64,000 bases of DNA from Agelaius tricolor (GCA_023055355.1 JALJCS010000018.1:930001-994000); one strand, 5' to 3'; counted from the stretch's first letter, positions 51,001 to 59,317 are shown. Numbers and translations are program-made. Notes: a model not told the origin generated them from the letters alone.

Positions 51001-51298
51001 GTGAGTGGAGAGGTGTCAGTCCTGCACCGAGCCATGAGCTCGGCCCTGGTGCTGCCTGAGGCTGTGCCCTGCAGAGCACCTGGGCATGGTGTGGTTCAGC
51101 TGGGCACTGGGACAGTGCCTAGGGAGATCTGCACCCTGTGCCTTCATGGGACCACACAGGTAAATGCTTTCTTTTCTTCTTCCTTTCCAAGCCCAGCTTC
51201 TAGTGGAAACAGACACTTTTGGAAGTCAAGTCCGGATCAAAGGGAAGGAGACAGATTTCTACCTTTGCATGAACAGGAAAGGCAAGCTAGTGGGCAAG
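2994..51298 (+). CDS. FGF18: FGF18, partial gene: coding exons 1-4, last exon outside window
   Basis: The coding sequence joins 2994-3025, 3294-3330, 26156-26336 and 51192-51298 (357 nt, residues 1-119). FGF18 is a secreted FGF8-subfamily ligand that signals through FGF receptors with heparan sulfate, and acts in cartilage and bone growth, lung, and midbrain patterning. Visible: a hydrophobic signal peptide (about residues 1-27), the family block [19 protein letters not shown], an N-glycosylation site NQT at residue 39, the [12 protein letters not shown] strand, and [12 protein letters not shown] containing Cys109. In human FGF18 Cys109 pairs with Cys127, which would lie in the missing exon. 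Compared with the human protein as I recall it, differences include MYSLL for MYSAP, MFAAEEN for VLVAEEN, ISAK for ISAR and ETD for ETE, all conservative. All four junctions are GT-AG and phases agree. The terminal exon (about 88 residues, including GWYVGFTKKG) was looked for downstream and not found, so it should lie beyond 64000. Confidence 0.97.
3026..3293 (+). other. FGF18: FGF18 intron 1 (268 bp)
   Basis: A short intron with donor GTAAGG and a long T/C-rich acceptor region ending CCAG. It is AT-rich, with A/T homopolymers at 3049-3095 and 3195-3240, and contrasts sharply with the CpG island ending at its left edge. Confidence 0.93.
3294..3330 (+). CDS. FGF18: FGF18 coding exon 2 (37-nt exon, signal peptide core)
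   Basis: A very short exon. Its first base completes the split leucine codon (CT+A), then it encodes [12 protein letters not shown], the hydrophobic core and end region of the signal peptide. The acceptor is a long T-rich tract ending TCTCCTCTCCAG. The donor is CAG|GTACGT. The 37-nt length is not a multiple of three, so skipping this exon would shift the frame of exon 3 and abolish the protein. A small second exon in the signal peptide matches the FGF8/17/18 gene plan. Only 268 bp separate it from exon 1, while the next exon is 22.8 kb away. Confidence 0.95.
3719..3800 (+). repeat. polypyrimidine (T/C) tract
   Basis: About 80 bases of nearly pure T and C, including two runs of about 11 T. 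Polypurine-polypyrimidine tracts this close to a promoter may form H-DNA. It could also be low-complexity slippage sequence. Confidence 0.7.
4746..4812 (+). repeat. A-rich low-complexity tract with a C9-type run
   Basis: Runs of A interrupted by CAACAAAAA, a run of about nine C, then A8 and CAGGAAAAAAAGG. No clear target-site duplication, so I do not call it a retroposon tail. Confidence 0.6.
8814..8898 (+). repeat. 17-bp degenerate tandem repeat, five copies
   Basis: Five consecutive 17-base units start at 8814, 8831, 8848, 8865 and 8882. The shared pattern is G(G/A)TT-(T/C)-(G/A)G-G-(T/A)G. Units 1 and 5 are closest to each other (GGTTTGGAGTAGTGCAG and GGTTTGGAGTGGAGTGG). The units are diverged, which suggests an old minisatellite. 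Confidence 0.75.
10459..10482 (+). repeat. (CTG)n microsatellite
   Basis: About seven to eight uninterrupted CTG triplets after GAGTTTG. It lies about 1.5 kb before the large CTG-rich minisatellite and 60 bp before a CR1 fragment. It is not part of any supported reading frame. Confidence 0.85.
10535..10774 (+). mobile_element. CR1 LINE 3' fragment, plus orientation
   Basis: Resembles the avian CR1 3' end: a stretch with GATGGGATATTAGGAAAAAATTTC-type sequence split by small changes, then CCCTGGAAGTGTTCAAAAG, then TTTTTCCAACCTAAATGATT and CTGTGAT at the 3' end. It is 5'-truncated with no ORF. It retains the more upstream leader block that most other copies here lack. Confidence 0.9.
10775..12024. 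other. intron 2 unique segment before the minisatellite
   Basis: No repeat family or exon recognised. GC-intermediate, with an AT-rich section at 11100-11300. Confidence 0.5.
12025..13075 (+). repeat. 1-kb CTG-rich minisatellite (variable (CTG)n + CAGGGACAGC units)
   Basis: About 36 units counted by hand, averaging roughly 28 bp. Each has a fixed block CAGGGACAGCACTG (or CAGGGACAGCGCTG) followed by 2-7 CTG triplets. Two recurrent variants occur: a CTAATGCAGGG junction in about eight units and an extra base giving CTGCTTGCTG in about ten. The block 12205-12360 recurs at 12425-12580 with one difference, which shows recent duplication inside the array. Units decay at the right end (CAAAGACAG, CAGGCACAGG). 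Both strands lack stops through much of it, giving spurious poly-Ala/Leu/Cys/Gln/Ser frames, one of them 333 codons. It lies in FGF18 intron 2 in sense orientation, so the pre-mRNA would carry clustered CUG repeats. Confidence 0.97.
13297..13690 (-). mobile_element. CR1 LINE 3' region, minus orientation, interrupted by another CR1
   Basis: The left part (13297-13448) reads as the reverse complement of a CR1 3' end: CACAGAACCAGAATGG, GGGAGGGACCTTAAAGCCCA, CCATGGCAGGGACACCTCCC, CAACCTGGCCTGGGACACTG. After an insert the element resumes at about 13578 (CTGGGCAATCTGTGCCAGTG) and continues to CCCCCTTGTCCTGTAATAAA. The copy at 54303-54662 shows these two parts are normally adjacent. Confidence 0.92.
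13449..13577 (+). mobile_element. CR1 LINE 3' end nested inside the minus-strand CR1
   Basis: Plus-oriented tail: GAGGCTGCCAGAGCTCCAGG, AGTGTTTGGACAGCACAGGG, GTTGGACTGGATGATCC, then ATTCTGTGATTCT, the typical CR1 terminal octamer repeat. It is heavily 5'-truncated, about 130 bp. It must be younger than its host copy. Confidence 0.88.
13691..16979. other. intron 2 unique segment with an AT-rich block
   Basis: 14250-14830 is AT-rich and unique-looking (TAAATTAATTAATACC, GTAAATATTTCC and similar) and could be a conserved noncoding element, but composition is the only evidence. The rest, including 14850-15900, has no recognisable exon or repeat. Confidence 0.4.
16980..17270 (+). mobile_element. 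CR1 LINE 3' fragment, plus orientation
   Basis: A long, well-preserved 3' segment: GGGCAGGGATGGATGGGATA, CAGAGCAGCTGGGGCTGCCC, GCCAGGTTGGACACTGGGGC, CCTTAAGGTCCCTTCCAACC, ending ATTCTATGAC. It is truncated at the 5' end with no coding part. Confidence 0.93.
17271..26155. other. intron 2 distal block up to exon 3
   Basis: Mostly unique intron. Small items: a 21-bp near-duplicate GGTTTTCCTGAGTATC at about 17909 and 17931; a G/A-rich patch at 19528-19562; AT-rich unique-looking stretches at 19190-19320 and 19580-19700 that might be conserved elements; and 26120-26155, the pyrimidine-rich acceptor region of exon 3. No convincing second gene. Confidence 0.45.
26156..26336 (+). CDS. FGF18: FGF18 coding exon 3 (N-terminal core)
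   Basis: 181 nt, entered in phase 0 after a CCCATCTCAG acceptor. It encodes [14 protein letters not shown] and on through [20 protein letters not shown], plus the G of the next codon, then donor GTAAGA. It covers residues 24 to 83 and the first base of codon 84. It contains the N-terminal receptor-contacting segment of the FGF8 subfamily, the NQT glycosylation site at residue 39, and the first strands of the trefoil. Reading through the donor stays open to a TGA after about 48 further codons. A retained-intron product would therefore have a long unrelated tail. The match to vertebrate FGF18 is nearly residue for residue. Confidence 0.98.
26337..27489. other. intron 3 start: unique sequence
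   Basis: Two AATAAA motifs lie about 100 bp into the intron (near 26432 and 26444), but there is no evidence that they are used. 27385-27485 is AT-rich and unique-looking, directly abutting the CpG-rich patch. Confidence 0.4.
27490..28170. promoter_or_regulatory. intragenic CpG-rich patch in intron 3
   Basis: CpG-dense sequence at 27490-27560 (GCCGCCGCCGCCCGGG core), again at 27710-27780, and from 28000 to about 28170, with the 32-bp minisatellite in between. The intervening 27590-27715 is AT-richer and unique-looking. Such a patch may be an alternative promoter or a polycomb-type CpG island; no supported coding exon lies in it. Confidence 0.45.
27781..28002 (+). repeat. 32-bp minisatellite, seven copies
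   Basis: Units start at 27781, 27813, 27845, 27877, 27909, 27941 and 27971. The unit begins CTCCTGCATCC and ends CCTCCAAACCCCCG. The sixth unit is 30 bp, and the last two have CTCCCCATCC in place of CTCCTGCATCC. It is C-rich on the + strand. It creates repetitive open frames on both strands (a Gly/Ala/Gln/Arg-rich one on minus) that I regard as artefacts. Confidence 0.95.
28070..28420. promoter_or_regulatory. candidate noncoding regulatory element with TCF/LEF motif
   Basis: A unique-looking segment with mixed AT-rich and GC-rich words, including CTTTGATC at 28336-28343, a perfect TCF/LEF octamer inside AACCTTTGATCAAGACC. FGF18 is a known Wnt target in mammals, which makes the motif of interest. 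Conservation has not been tested, and a lone octamer is expected by chance about twice per 64 kb over both strands. Confidence 0.3.
28421..29339. other. intron 3 unique sequence
   Basis: No exon or repeat family recognised. A T-rich run lies at 28921-28945. Confidence 0.4.
29340..29800. promoter_or_regulatory. AT-rich block dense in homeodomain-core (TAAT/ATTA) motifs
   Basis: Contains many TAAT/ATTA cores within about 450 bp, for example GTTAATATAATTAATTGAG, CTAATTAATCTAAAT and AAACTAATTAAACG, mixed with GATGATTTAGAATCC and AGATAATAGATGATC words. It is not simple sequence: the words vary and there is no periodicity. This is the typical look of a deeply conserved developmental enhancer. No ORF. 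The call is by composition only. Confidence 0.45.
29852..29871 (+). repeat. poly(A) run
   Basis: About 20 consecutive A. No processed-gene sequence is seen upstream of it, so it is not called a retropseudogene. Confidence 0.8.
29872..33104. other. intron 3 unique sequence
   Basis: 30170-30740 is moderately CpG-containing and gives a 177-codon open frame with no family features, which I reject as a gene. 32520-32900 is AT-rich and unique-looking with a (GT) run at 32678-32690 and could be a conserved element. No repeats of a known family seen. Confidence 0.4.
33105..33160 (+). mobile_element. short CR1 3' tail, plus orientation
   Basis: Only the last 55 bp or so: GGGAGGTGATCTTCAGGGTC, TTTCCAACCCAAATCATTCT, GTGAT. 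This is the canonical CR1 end. Confidence 0.75.
33161..36924. other. intron 3 unique sequence
   Basis: No exon recognised. 36120-36250 and 36430-36500 are unique-looking (for example CCTAATGATAGGATGC) and may be conserved elements. Frames on both strands near 34750-35340 reach nearly 200 codons but show no domain. Confidence 0.4.
36925..36998 (+). mobile_element. degenerate CR1 3' fragment, plus orientation
   Basis: GTGGTCCTGCTCGAAGCAGA, AGGTTGAGCTGGGTCACCTC and TTCTCAGCCTGAATGAG match the order of a CR1 end with many substitutions, so this is an old copy. Confidence 0.5.
36999..40872. other. intron 3 unique sequence with AT-rich patch
   Basis: 39556-39680 is a strongly AT-rich low-complexity patch made of TTATAATTATT-like words. 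37940-38120 is unique-looking. An A-rich stretch with CAAAACAAAAAAAAGCCC lies at 37820-37880. No exon seen. Confidence 0.4.
40873..40945 (-). mobile_element. probable degenerate CR1 3' end, minus orientation
   Basis: GAGTCACAGAACAGTGAAGG and GGCTTGGAAGGGATCGTAAA resemble the reverse complement of a CR1 tail (CAGAATCA...TTGGAAGGGACCTTAAA). Diverged and short. Confidence 0.45.
40946..44827. other. intron 3 unique sequence
   Basis: 41800-42360 is AT-rich and unique-looking. A GATCAAAG (TCF/LEF) octamer lies at 43658-43665. 44330-44410 weakly resembles a CR1 end (CACAGAATTACAG) but is too diverged to call. No exon seen. Confidence 0.4.
44828..44950 (+). mobile_element. CR1 LINE 3' fragment, plus orientation
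   Basis: GGTCCAGGCCAGGTTGTACA, GCAACCTGGTCCAGTAGAAG, AATCTCTTCAAACCCAACCA, ending TATGTGATTTC. 5'-truncated. Confidence 0.85.
45180..45490. promoter_or_regulatory. second intragenic CpG-rich patch
   Basis: A CpG-dense 300-bp segment (GGAGCCGCCCGGGCGTGAGG, GCGGCAGCGCCCGAAAGC) in otherwise CpG-poor intron. It is open on both strands, as GC-rich DNA often is, without a recognisable protein. It could be an alternative promoter, a noncoding RNA start or an unmethylated regulatory island. Confidence 0.45.
47173..47203. repeat. (TA)n/(CATA)n microsatellite
   Basis: About nine TA dinucleotides followed by CATACATACATATG. Confidence 0.85.
48340..48560. promoter_or_regulatory. candidate AT-rich regulatory element
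   Basis: A unique-looking AT-rich segment with repeated TAATTA/TTTAAT cores (TTTTAATTAGTAGTGG, TAGATTAATTATTTG, GGTTTTAATTTTCAC). Composition resembles the block at 29340-29800. No conservation data. Confidence 0.3.
50145..50183 (+). repeat. (GAT)n-type microsatellite
   Basis: GATGATGATGATGATGATTA followed by TTATGATCATGATGATGG. Interrupted trinucleotide repeat. Confidence 0.85.
50690..50870 (+). mobile_element. CR1 LINE 3' fragment, plus orientation
   Basis: GGAACAGGCTGCCCAGGGCA, TCGCTGGAGGTGTTTAAAAG, TTGGACTTGATGATCTCAGA, GGTTTTTTCCAATATAAGC. This is the CR1 subtype whose end reads TTGATGATCTCAGAGG. It lies about 320 bp upstream of exon 4, the CR1 copy nearest to a coding exon. Confidence 0.9.
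51192..51298 (+). CDS. FGF18: FGF18 coding exon 4 (central beta-trefoil)
   Basis: 107 nt. The acceptor is the pyrimidine-rich TTTCTTTTCTTCTTCCTTTC tract followed by CAAG; the first two bases complete the alanine codon (G+CC). It then encodes [17 protein letters not shown] and [18 protein letters not shown], residues 84-119, and ends on a full codon before donor GTAAGT. Cys109 lies in FYLCMNRKG, a hallmark FGF core segment. Asp105 replaces the glutamate recalled for human FGF18. The exon ends in phase 0, so the missing exon 5 should begin with the codon for the proline of PDGTSKECVF. Confidence 0.97.
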
Positions 51299-54200
51299 GT
51301 AAGTGTTTCCTATTAATTCATCTGTAACCTGAATGTTACCTTGAGCAGCCTCCTCAAGGCTGTAATGATGTGTTTGAGCCTCGTCTGTCAGCCTCAAATG
51401 ACGAGCAGGACGGGGGATGTGGGGTTTGCAGGGAAGCTTTTGCTCTCCCAGGGGCTCTCCTGAGCCCCCCCAGGCTGCCAGAGGAGCCCTGCAGCCTCAC
51501 AGGGCTCTCCAGTGCTGCTGCAGGTGTGCACGGGGTCGTGCCTCACGTGAGATGTCACCTTAGCATCCCAGAGCCATGGCCACCTCCACAGCACCTTCCT
51601 CATCTGGTCTTTCTTTGGGGGGACATTCAAATATGAATTTCCCCCAGAATTCCTTTTGGGAAGAATTCAGAGTAGAAGCGCAAGCAGAGCACTGTGCTGT
51701 GGTTTGTGCTGGGCAGCAGAAGGCTCCTTCCTGCCCTCCAGGAGCCAGGGACTGGCATGGCACAGCCAGGGCTGGAATCTGAACATTGGGGGATGCCTTC
51801 CCAATGGAAGCATGTAACAAATTACAGTGTGTTCACCCCTTCAGCCCAACTTGTGTGCTGAAGTAGTATTTTTGTAATTCACACAGTCCTTCTTTATGGC
51901 TGGAAAGGCTGGAGGCTTGCTAACCAGGAAGAGGCTTGTGCAAAGCTGAAGTGCCACCAAAAAATAAATGTCAAATAGAATATTCCAGCCTTCAAACCTC
52001 AACTGTGTTCACTTTGCACCACCAGGAGTTCAAATTGAGCATCTTTGTGGCCGTGAAAAATGGAAGCAGAGTTTTGTTTTTAGTCAAGGCAGTGAAAGCC
52101 GTGCTCCCAAACAGAAACCAGAAACCAAATGGCTCTGATGAAAAATTATTTACTGTTGTGGTCACAGGAGTGACACCTCTGATAAAAAATTATTTACTGT
52201 TGTGGTCACAGTGGGACACTGCCTTCCCTGGAGGACCTCTCCCTCTTCCACTTGTGCTTCCTTGGGGATCAGATGTTCTGTGGAGGCTAAGACCAGGTTA
52301 TTTGCTGCTAGCCAGGGCCCTGTGCCTGACCTGCTTTGGAGCTACCTGTCAAGGCAGGAGGCATCCAGGGCACTGCTTAAAATCAGGGAGAAATGGAAAT
52401 TAGCACTCTGAGAGGGCTGGGGCAAAGCAGCCAATTGTCTCTGCTTCCTCCACTTGGGTTACCACCCTGCATGGGACCCCATTGTTTGGTCTTGGACAGG
52501 GAAATTATTTTAACTGGTTTTAAACCATGTTGGATGCTTTTGAAGGTTGCATTGGACACAAACCTACCTTAGATTTTTCTGTGCCCTAATTTTCCATCCT
52601 TTAAATGTGATCATAGCATTTTCCCCAGATCTGAGCATTTTCCCCAGAAATGTTGTAAGGATAATGTTGTTGATGTTTATGAGGTCATGATACCAGTCAT
52701 GGAGACCTTAGAAGCACTCAGGTGGGGTAAATTGAGCACAAAATCTTAGAAAAATCCTTTTCCTTCAGCAGACCTTGCCCCAGGTGGGTCAGCAGTGGCA
52801 CAGGGCAGCCCACAGCCTTTCCTGTTCTGAATGGAGTGCCCAGGAGCATCCTGGCAAAGTCAGGATGTTCCTGGGCACTCAGTTTTTCCAAACATACCAT
52901 AAATTTATATGGAGTGTGTATTTAAGGCTCATCCCTTGATTTGGCCCATTGGGCACTGAGGCAGGTCACTTGTTTCACTTGTCACCTTTCAGGCAGCGTG
53001 AACCTTTACCTGCCTCCCCGTGTGCTTTTCATGGTGTTAAGCTGGTAAATGTTTTGTTACAAAGAATAAATAAGTCGTTCCCGTAAATACTGCTGCCCTC
53101 CCAGCCCAGCCTATGACAATTTCCCAAAGCAGCCGAGCTGGGCTGGAGGGAACGCGGCGCTGGGCAGGAAAATGTTCCAGACGTGTTGCCCATATTAACA
53201 GCTCCTCATAAGCAACAAAAGAAAACAATAGCATGTCTTCTTGATACCAAAGAGTGTGGTTTTAATTAGTGTCATGGTTTCAGCTCTCTTTGTGGCAAGA
53301 GTTTGAGGGAATGCTTTTTAGCCTGAATGCTCTAAACAGCCAGTAAACCCCAAGGAAAACATGAGATAAAAGTTACGCCTGGGCTTATACAAATATTTAA
53401 GTTCAGTCTGGGGGTGGAGGGGAATGAAGCCCACGAAGTGATTGTTCCATGGTTGTCCTGCTATGTTCATTTGGCAGGAGAGGAGCCATGGGACCAACCC
53501 AGGCCTTTCTTCTGCTCGTTTCCTATTGCCTTGCACTGCAGAATCCCCAACCAGACCAGCACATGCCATCTGGCTCTGTTCTCCTCCTCACTCAGCAGTT
53601 TTGGATCCCCCCCAGTTGAAAACCTGCTTTGAATTTAGCCCCTTTTGTATCCCATAATCACCTACAAAGAGTGCCACGGTCAGGAGCAGGTTGTTGTTCT
53701 CAGCTGGAACTGGTGATGAACACAAGAGCTCCAGAGGTGGACAGGGCTTTTCCCCACCTTGGAGCTGGCTGTGTTGCAGGGAAGTAGATTAACTCCCCAG
53801 GGGTAAGAAGAGCAGCCTTTGTGTCCTTATTTCTGATGATTGCACCTCCACCCGAGTTTCCCAGCAGAGCCCTCTGATGGAGCCTGCTCAGGAGCCCCAA
53901 ACCTTGTGGGTTTTGCCTGTCTCAGGTGCTGCTGTGTGTGTTCACAGGCAGCAGTGGCCAAAGGGCTCAGAGCTGGTTTGGGCAGGCTCCTGACTGTTAT
54001 AACAGCAGCTGCTGCAGTCACTGGCACTCTGTGATGCTTTGGAAAATGAGACAGGGGATGTGTTGTACAGCAGTCACTTCTCTGTTACAGGTGAGCAGCG
54101 CTTGGGGAAAACAAACTAGAGTGTGTTTTTTGTGGATTCTTGGTGTTGTTTTGAAGAAGGCCCAAGAAACATTTAGATTTCTTTCTTTTTACTTCTGCCC

Positions 54201-54302
54201 ATCTGTTTCTTAGACCATGGTGTTTTGGAGCTACATAAAAATTGTAGGTCCTGAGTTTTCTGGTCTTCCTGAGGTTTTCTGTGAACCATTGAACTTTATT
54301 AT
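51299..54302. other. intron 4 proximal sequence
   Basis: Unique intron with a 44-bp tandem duplication at 52133-52219 and a short AGCATTTTCCCCAGA doublet at about 52615-52650. No exon seen. Confidence 0.45.
52133..52219 (+). repeat. 44-bp tandem duplication
   Basis: Two adjacent copies starting at 52133 and 52177. Both contain AATTATTTACTGTTGTGGTC followed by ACAG; they differ at a few bases near GATG/GATA and GAGTG/TGGG. The high identity suggests a fairly recent duplication. Confidence 0.9.
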
Positions 54303-54662
54303 AAAATCACAGAATTTTGGGGGTTGGAAGGGACCTTAAAGCTCATCCCATTCCACTCCCTGCCATGGCAGGGACACCTCCCACTGTCCTAGGCTGCTCC
54401 AAGGCCCAGTGTCCAACCTGGCCTGGGACACTGCCAGGGATCCAGGGGCAGCCACCGCTGCTCTGGGCACCCTGTGCCAGTACCCTCAAAGCAAAGAGTT
54501 TCTTCTTTATATCTGGTACAAATTTATCTTCTTTTAGTAAAAGCCATTACTCCCTGTTCTACTGCATCAGGTCCTGCTAAAAGGTTTGTCCCTGTTTTTT
54601 TAACCTTTTTTAAATACTGAAAGGCTGCAATAAGTTCTTCCTAGAGCCCTCTCTTCTCCAGG
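54303..54662 (-). mobile_element. CR1 LINE 3' region, minus orientation (360 bp)
   Basis: The most complete minus-strand copy: AAATCACAGAATTTTGGGGG, GGAAGGGACCTTAAAGCTCA, CCATGGCAGGGACACCTCCC, CTCTGGGCACCCTGTGCCAG, then the deeper segment AATACTGAAAGGCTGCAATA and CCTCTCTTCTCCAGGCTT. It serves as an internal reference for the interrupted copy at 13297. Confidence 0.94.
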
Positions 54663-57600
54663 CTTTATGGTGGAATCACACTATGGTGGAATCAGGAGAG
54701 AGATGAAAATAGGAAAATTCAGAACAAGAATGCCAGCTGCTTTTCTGAGAAACTTTTTTGTCTTTAAAAAAAATATTAAACCTCTTTATTTATATCAGGT
54801 TTTTTACAAACACAAGGAGAAAAGGACTCAAAGGTGCAGTTCTTCAAAGGAGAGGCACAATGTGACTTGTCCACTTGTGACAAGTCATCTAGAACACAAC
54901 AACTCTGAATATTGGCAGTAATTCACTGTTAGAGGCAAAGAGGAGCTGATGGTCTCTTTGGAGGTGCTCTTGAGCTTCTAACTGGTTCTCCTGGGGAGTC
55001 CTTCTGTGTTTTCTCTCTCTGCCTCAGCTTCTCTTATCTCATGCATTTGCATTGAGATGAGGCCATTTGTGTTTGCTGAAGGCTGGCAAGGGTGAGTCAC
55101 TGAAGTCTCCCAGAGTGAGGAGCAGCCTGGGCTGAGCAGGTGGCTCTTACCTGAGGTGGGCTCCAGCTGCTCTTGCTGAGCCTGTCCTTACAGCACATCC
55201 AGCTCCCTAGAACTGCAGGATGCTGCAGAGATTGCCCTTCACTGCCCTGTCCTATCCTCTGCTAGGAGAACATTTGCAGTCAGGGGTCTGTGTGAAGCCT
55301 GAACCATCAAAGGAAGGCCAGAGCCTGCCATTCTTTTGGGCACAGCCAGGGTCGGTGGCTGCTGCATGGGGAGCAGAGCAGAGCATCTCCTGACCCCAGC
55401 ACTGTCTCCAGGGAAGTTCCCTGACACCCCCTGTGGGATGAGGCGGTCTGGTCAATGCTGGTGCTCAGGCTGCAGCAGGTATCCGTGGGGAGGGTTCTTC
55501 ACACTCCCACCTTCTTTCAAAGATCCTCAGTGATCTGGTGTCCACACACTCTCAAAATCATGGTAGTATTGGGGACATATAGGGGCATTATTTTTGTAAA
55601 AACATTTTAATGAGTTTGTTTATTCCTCCATTCTCTGAGCTGAATGTGAGCAGAGGAGAAAAGCTGTTTGGTGAAGGGTAGGAGGCTGTGGGCAGCTGGG
55701 TGGCTGAGGCAGAGCTCCAGACAGGTGACAGATCATTTGGGTGCCTCCTGGGGATGTGTCCCCTGATACCACGTCTGCAGCACTGGGGCCCTCCCAGCAC
55801 TCCCAACGAGCAGTGTTGAGCTTTGGGCCCCAGGCACAGCCCAGCTCCTGAACAAAAGCTGTGCCAGCCAAAGCCTGGCCGTGCCAGGGCCATGTCATTG
55901 GTACAGGGGACAGGAGGTGGCACGGCCAGGCTGGCCACCAGTGCCTCTCCCAGCCCTGACCAGCACCACTGTGCTGGTGCCACTCACAGCAGAGACCTGC
56001 CTCTGAACACAGCATTTTTGCTGGTGTGATAACTGCTTTCCAAGCCAATATATTTCTTAATGTTACCAGAAAGTTGCTAATACCATATGGCAAGGCTCTC
56101 TGTATTTTTGCAGGACAACAAACAAATTGTTGCTAGATGCCAGACTGCTCTGGCAGAGCTTTATCACTGATGCCTGCCAGCAGTAGCCTTTAGGGGATAG
56201 TAATAATTTGGAGTTGTTTACATTACAGCTTTAAAATAGGGGTTTTCTTGAGGCATGTGTGTGTTTAGTCAGGAAAGTTGGCTAAAAAAACTCTTGACAG
56301 CATCAAAGACTGAAGGTGCCCACTGTGGCCTGTAAATGTGCTCTTGGCCCCTGAAACCCACTGGCCCCATGGGAGAAGGAGCTGTGGAGGCTTCAGCAGG
56401 AGCCTCCCTTTGTAGGGAAGGAGACTCACCTAGGTGGGAGACACTAGGGGATCCTCCAAAGCCTTTTTGCTGTATACCTGGAGCAGGTTTTCATCAGTTG
56501 GCTTTGGCTGAGAGTGAGGTTAAGCTTTCTTGAAAAACTGTCTTTGAAAAGCTACTGGTGGAGAATCAGTTCCTCACTGCAGGGCTGGGGGCTGAGGTAA
56601 GGACACTTCAGGATGAGCCCCAAGCCCAGTGCCCTCCACATGCCCCAGTCCTGTGTGACATTTGGGTGCCAGTGCTCCTGTGCCTGCCATGCCAGGGCCA
56701 TCCTGGCAGCCAGGGGTGCTGTAAAGGTGCCAGGAGGTGTGTGGAGAGGGCAGGGGCACCCTGGGGTTGCAGTTTGGAACTCTGGTGCAGTACATGAGGT
56801 GTTTGCCCTGCTCAGCTTGTATATTTAAAACCACACTTAACTGCATCTTGGATTTGGGGCAGAACTCTAAGTTTCACTGGAGTTAAATTCTTATCCAGAA
56901 TTTTTCCTGGAGTTGCACAGTATTCGGGTTGCTTGAAAGGGGCTTGTAAAACCTTACGTTTTTGAATGCTGAATTTGCAACATAAACATGAGCAGGATTG
57001 GTGGGGTGTCAGGTTTAATAGCACATGTTTTGTGGATCTCTCTGTGACATGCTCAGCCATAAACCATTCCAACTTGGCATCTCATGCAAAAGCAGAACTT
57101 GACATGGCTTTTGCTGGGTCTCACTCAGATCTCGTTTGGAACTGCAGTCTGGGTCTTCGCTTTCCTGTAAGGTTTTTTTAGTTTAAGTCATCTAAATAAA
57201 CACATGCACTGGACCCTGAAGCCAACCAGCTTTGGACATTGCCATACTTAGGACAGGGAGACCTGATCTGGAATTGTCTCAAGTGTCCAAAAATCTGGAA
57301 TCAGAGCCTGCAGGATTGCGAAGGTCTTAAAAGCAATGAGATGACAAAACCACTTTTATTTTGGTTGGGCTATCAGAATCTTCTACGTTTATCTGATCAG
57401 GCTTTTTTCCCCACAACCTGTGGAAAAAAATAGAATTATTTTTCTGAAAATTTAGAAGCTGAGAGTCTCATGAAATTAAAAGTGGAAGTGGAAGCTAAAC
57501 CACACTCCTCCATTCTCAGACCCCAAACATCATTGAGAAGCTGGAGATGAGCTACAAGAAGGGACCTGGGGGGGCCCTGGTCCATGGCCAGTTGGATCTG

Positions 57601-59315
57601 AGTCAGCAGTGCCCTGGAGCTAGGAGGGACATCCCTGCCCTGGGACATCAGGGGCAAGGGAGGGATTGTCCTGCTCTGCTCTGGGCTGGGGCAGCCTCAC
57701 CTCCAGTGCTGGGGCAGTTTTGTTGCCCAAAACTACTTTTATCTATATGTGAACATCTCCAGTTAACTTAAGCTTATCAGCACAGCCCTAATTCTTCAAG
57801 TGTTTGCCCTGAAATAAAGCAAATGGTCATTTTATTTAAAAAAATAAACATTCTTCATAGTATTATTTTTATGATAAGGACTCGCAGGTACTCTGCTGGG
57901 GATGTGAGCACTGTATGTCCTGGCTGTGTCAGGGCACCAGAGAGCTCTGTAACACATGTACAGGTTTATTGTGTTTCCTCTTTAGGAAATGCCGTGTTTC
58001 CTTTGGATATTTCTAAGAAGCCCCAGTTCTCTCTCAGACTAAGCTTTGCAAAGTCAAGGTTCACTTGCAGCCCCAACTTGTAAGCTTGACCTCTGAATCG
58101 TTTCCTTATCCGATGGCTGGAAGGTGTCCATACCCTTCCAGGGAAGAAAACCATCTTCTTGAAAGCTGTGTGATAATTTAATTTAATCCTTGCTGTCCTC
58201 AGGAAGCAAGTGTCACCATAAAGCTGCTGACCTCCTGTCCTCTGTTTTGTGGTGGCTGCAGCTGTGTGTCCTGTTGGACTATTTCAGTTCCCTAAGCTTT
58301 AATGTAAATTAAAATTACTGATGGGGATCCCTGAGCCCTGGTCATGCCTTGTCTTGTCTGGGTGGAGAGGGTGCTGCTGAATGCATCTTGTGCTGACAGT
58401 TATCAAGTTGGATTTAACTGCTTTCCTCACAGCATTTAATCTCCTAAGTGCAATTTTTTGTTGGTCTTGAGCATCTCTTAAGCTGAGGGTGATGTTTCTT
58501 CTAAGCACTACTTAGCAAATATACTGATGTATTTAACTGCAAGAAGGAAGGAAGAAGTGCAGCCTTGTCTCTCTCAAATGGGTGCAGCTGAGATCATGTT
58601 CAGGGGACTCCTGCTCCTCAAGGGCTGTTTCTCCTTGGCTTGCAGCTTGGTTTTGGAGAGGAGGTGAGAAGACAGAGGGTATTTTTGCGGTGGAGAATAA
58701 AACCTGTGCTCTAACAGTAGCAAAATAGAGTCTATTTGATATGTCAGTTACAGAACTATATTTGAGGTCCAAGAAATGTAGATCCTGCTTAAATACATTT
58801 TTGTTCTTGAGATTCTCTTGCCTTATCTTTTGGGTACCCAGAGATACGGAATTTTGCCTAGGGAGGACAAGTCTCAAGCCTTGCATTTGTTGCATAGGGA
58901 TGGAAGTTGGTCACTCACAGGCTGGAACAAATCTGGATGATAATTTTTTCTGGATGGCACTTGATTTGATGATGGATTTCTCTCTTTTCTTAGTAATATA
59001 ACTTGACATGAAGAGAACTAATGCCATCCTGCATACAAACAATGACCTTTCTGGTTCTAAATTTCCCCCATTTAAGCTTGCTTCATGGAAAGTGGTGTCA
59101 CTACTGGAATCTTGGCTGGATGAAATTGCATTTGTTTGCAATGATAACTTACAGTAAGTGTGCATGTTTGTTTAATGTGAATAAATCTGGGACAAACACA
59201 ACTTTCTATGAGGTCAGCAACTCTTCTAGTCTTGTTATCCTGCTCCACTTATCATCTACACCTGGGTTTTAAACAAATTTTTAAGAAAACAATGCCTGTA
59301 GTGGCACAACTCTCT
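54663..59315. other. intron 4 middle sequence
   Basis: No exon, repeat family or CpG cluster recognised. Open frames of up to 157 codons on the minus strand near 55620-56093 lack any domain. Confidence 0.4.
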
Positions 59316-59317
59316 GT

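Larger units (their letters stand above)
26337..51191 (+). other. FGF18: FGF18 intron 3 (24.9 kb)
   Basis: Donor GTAAGA, acceptor TTTCCAAG. It contains candidate regulatory blocks, two CpG-rich patches, a 32-bp minisatellite and five mostly short CR1 fragments, listed separately. No additional FGF18 exon is required by the reading frame across it. Confidence 0.9.
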
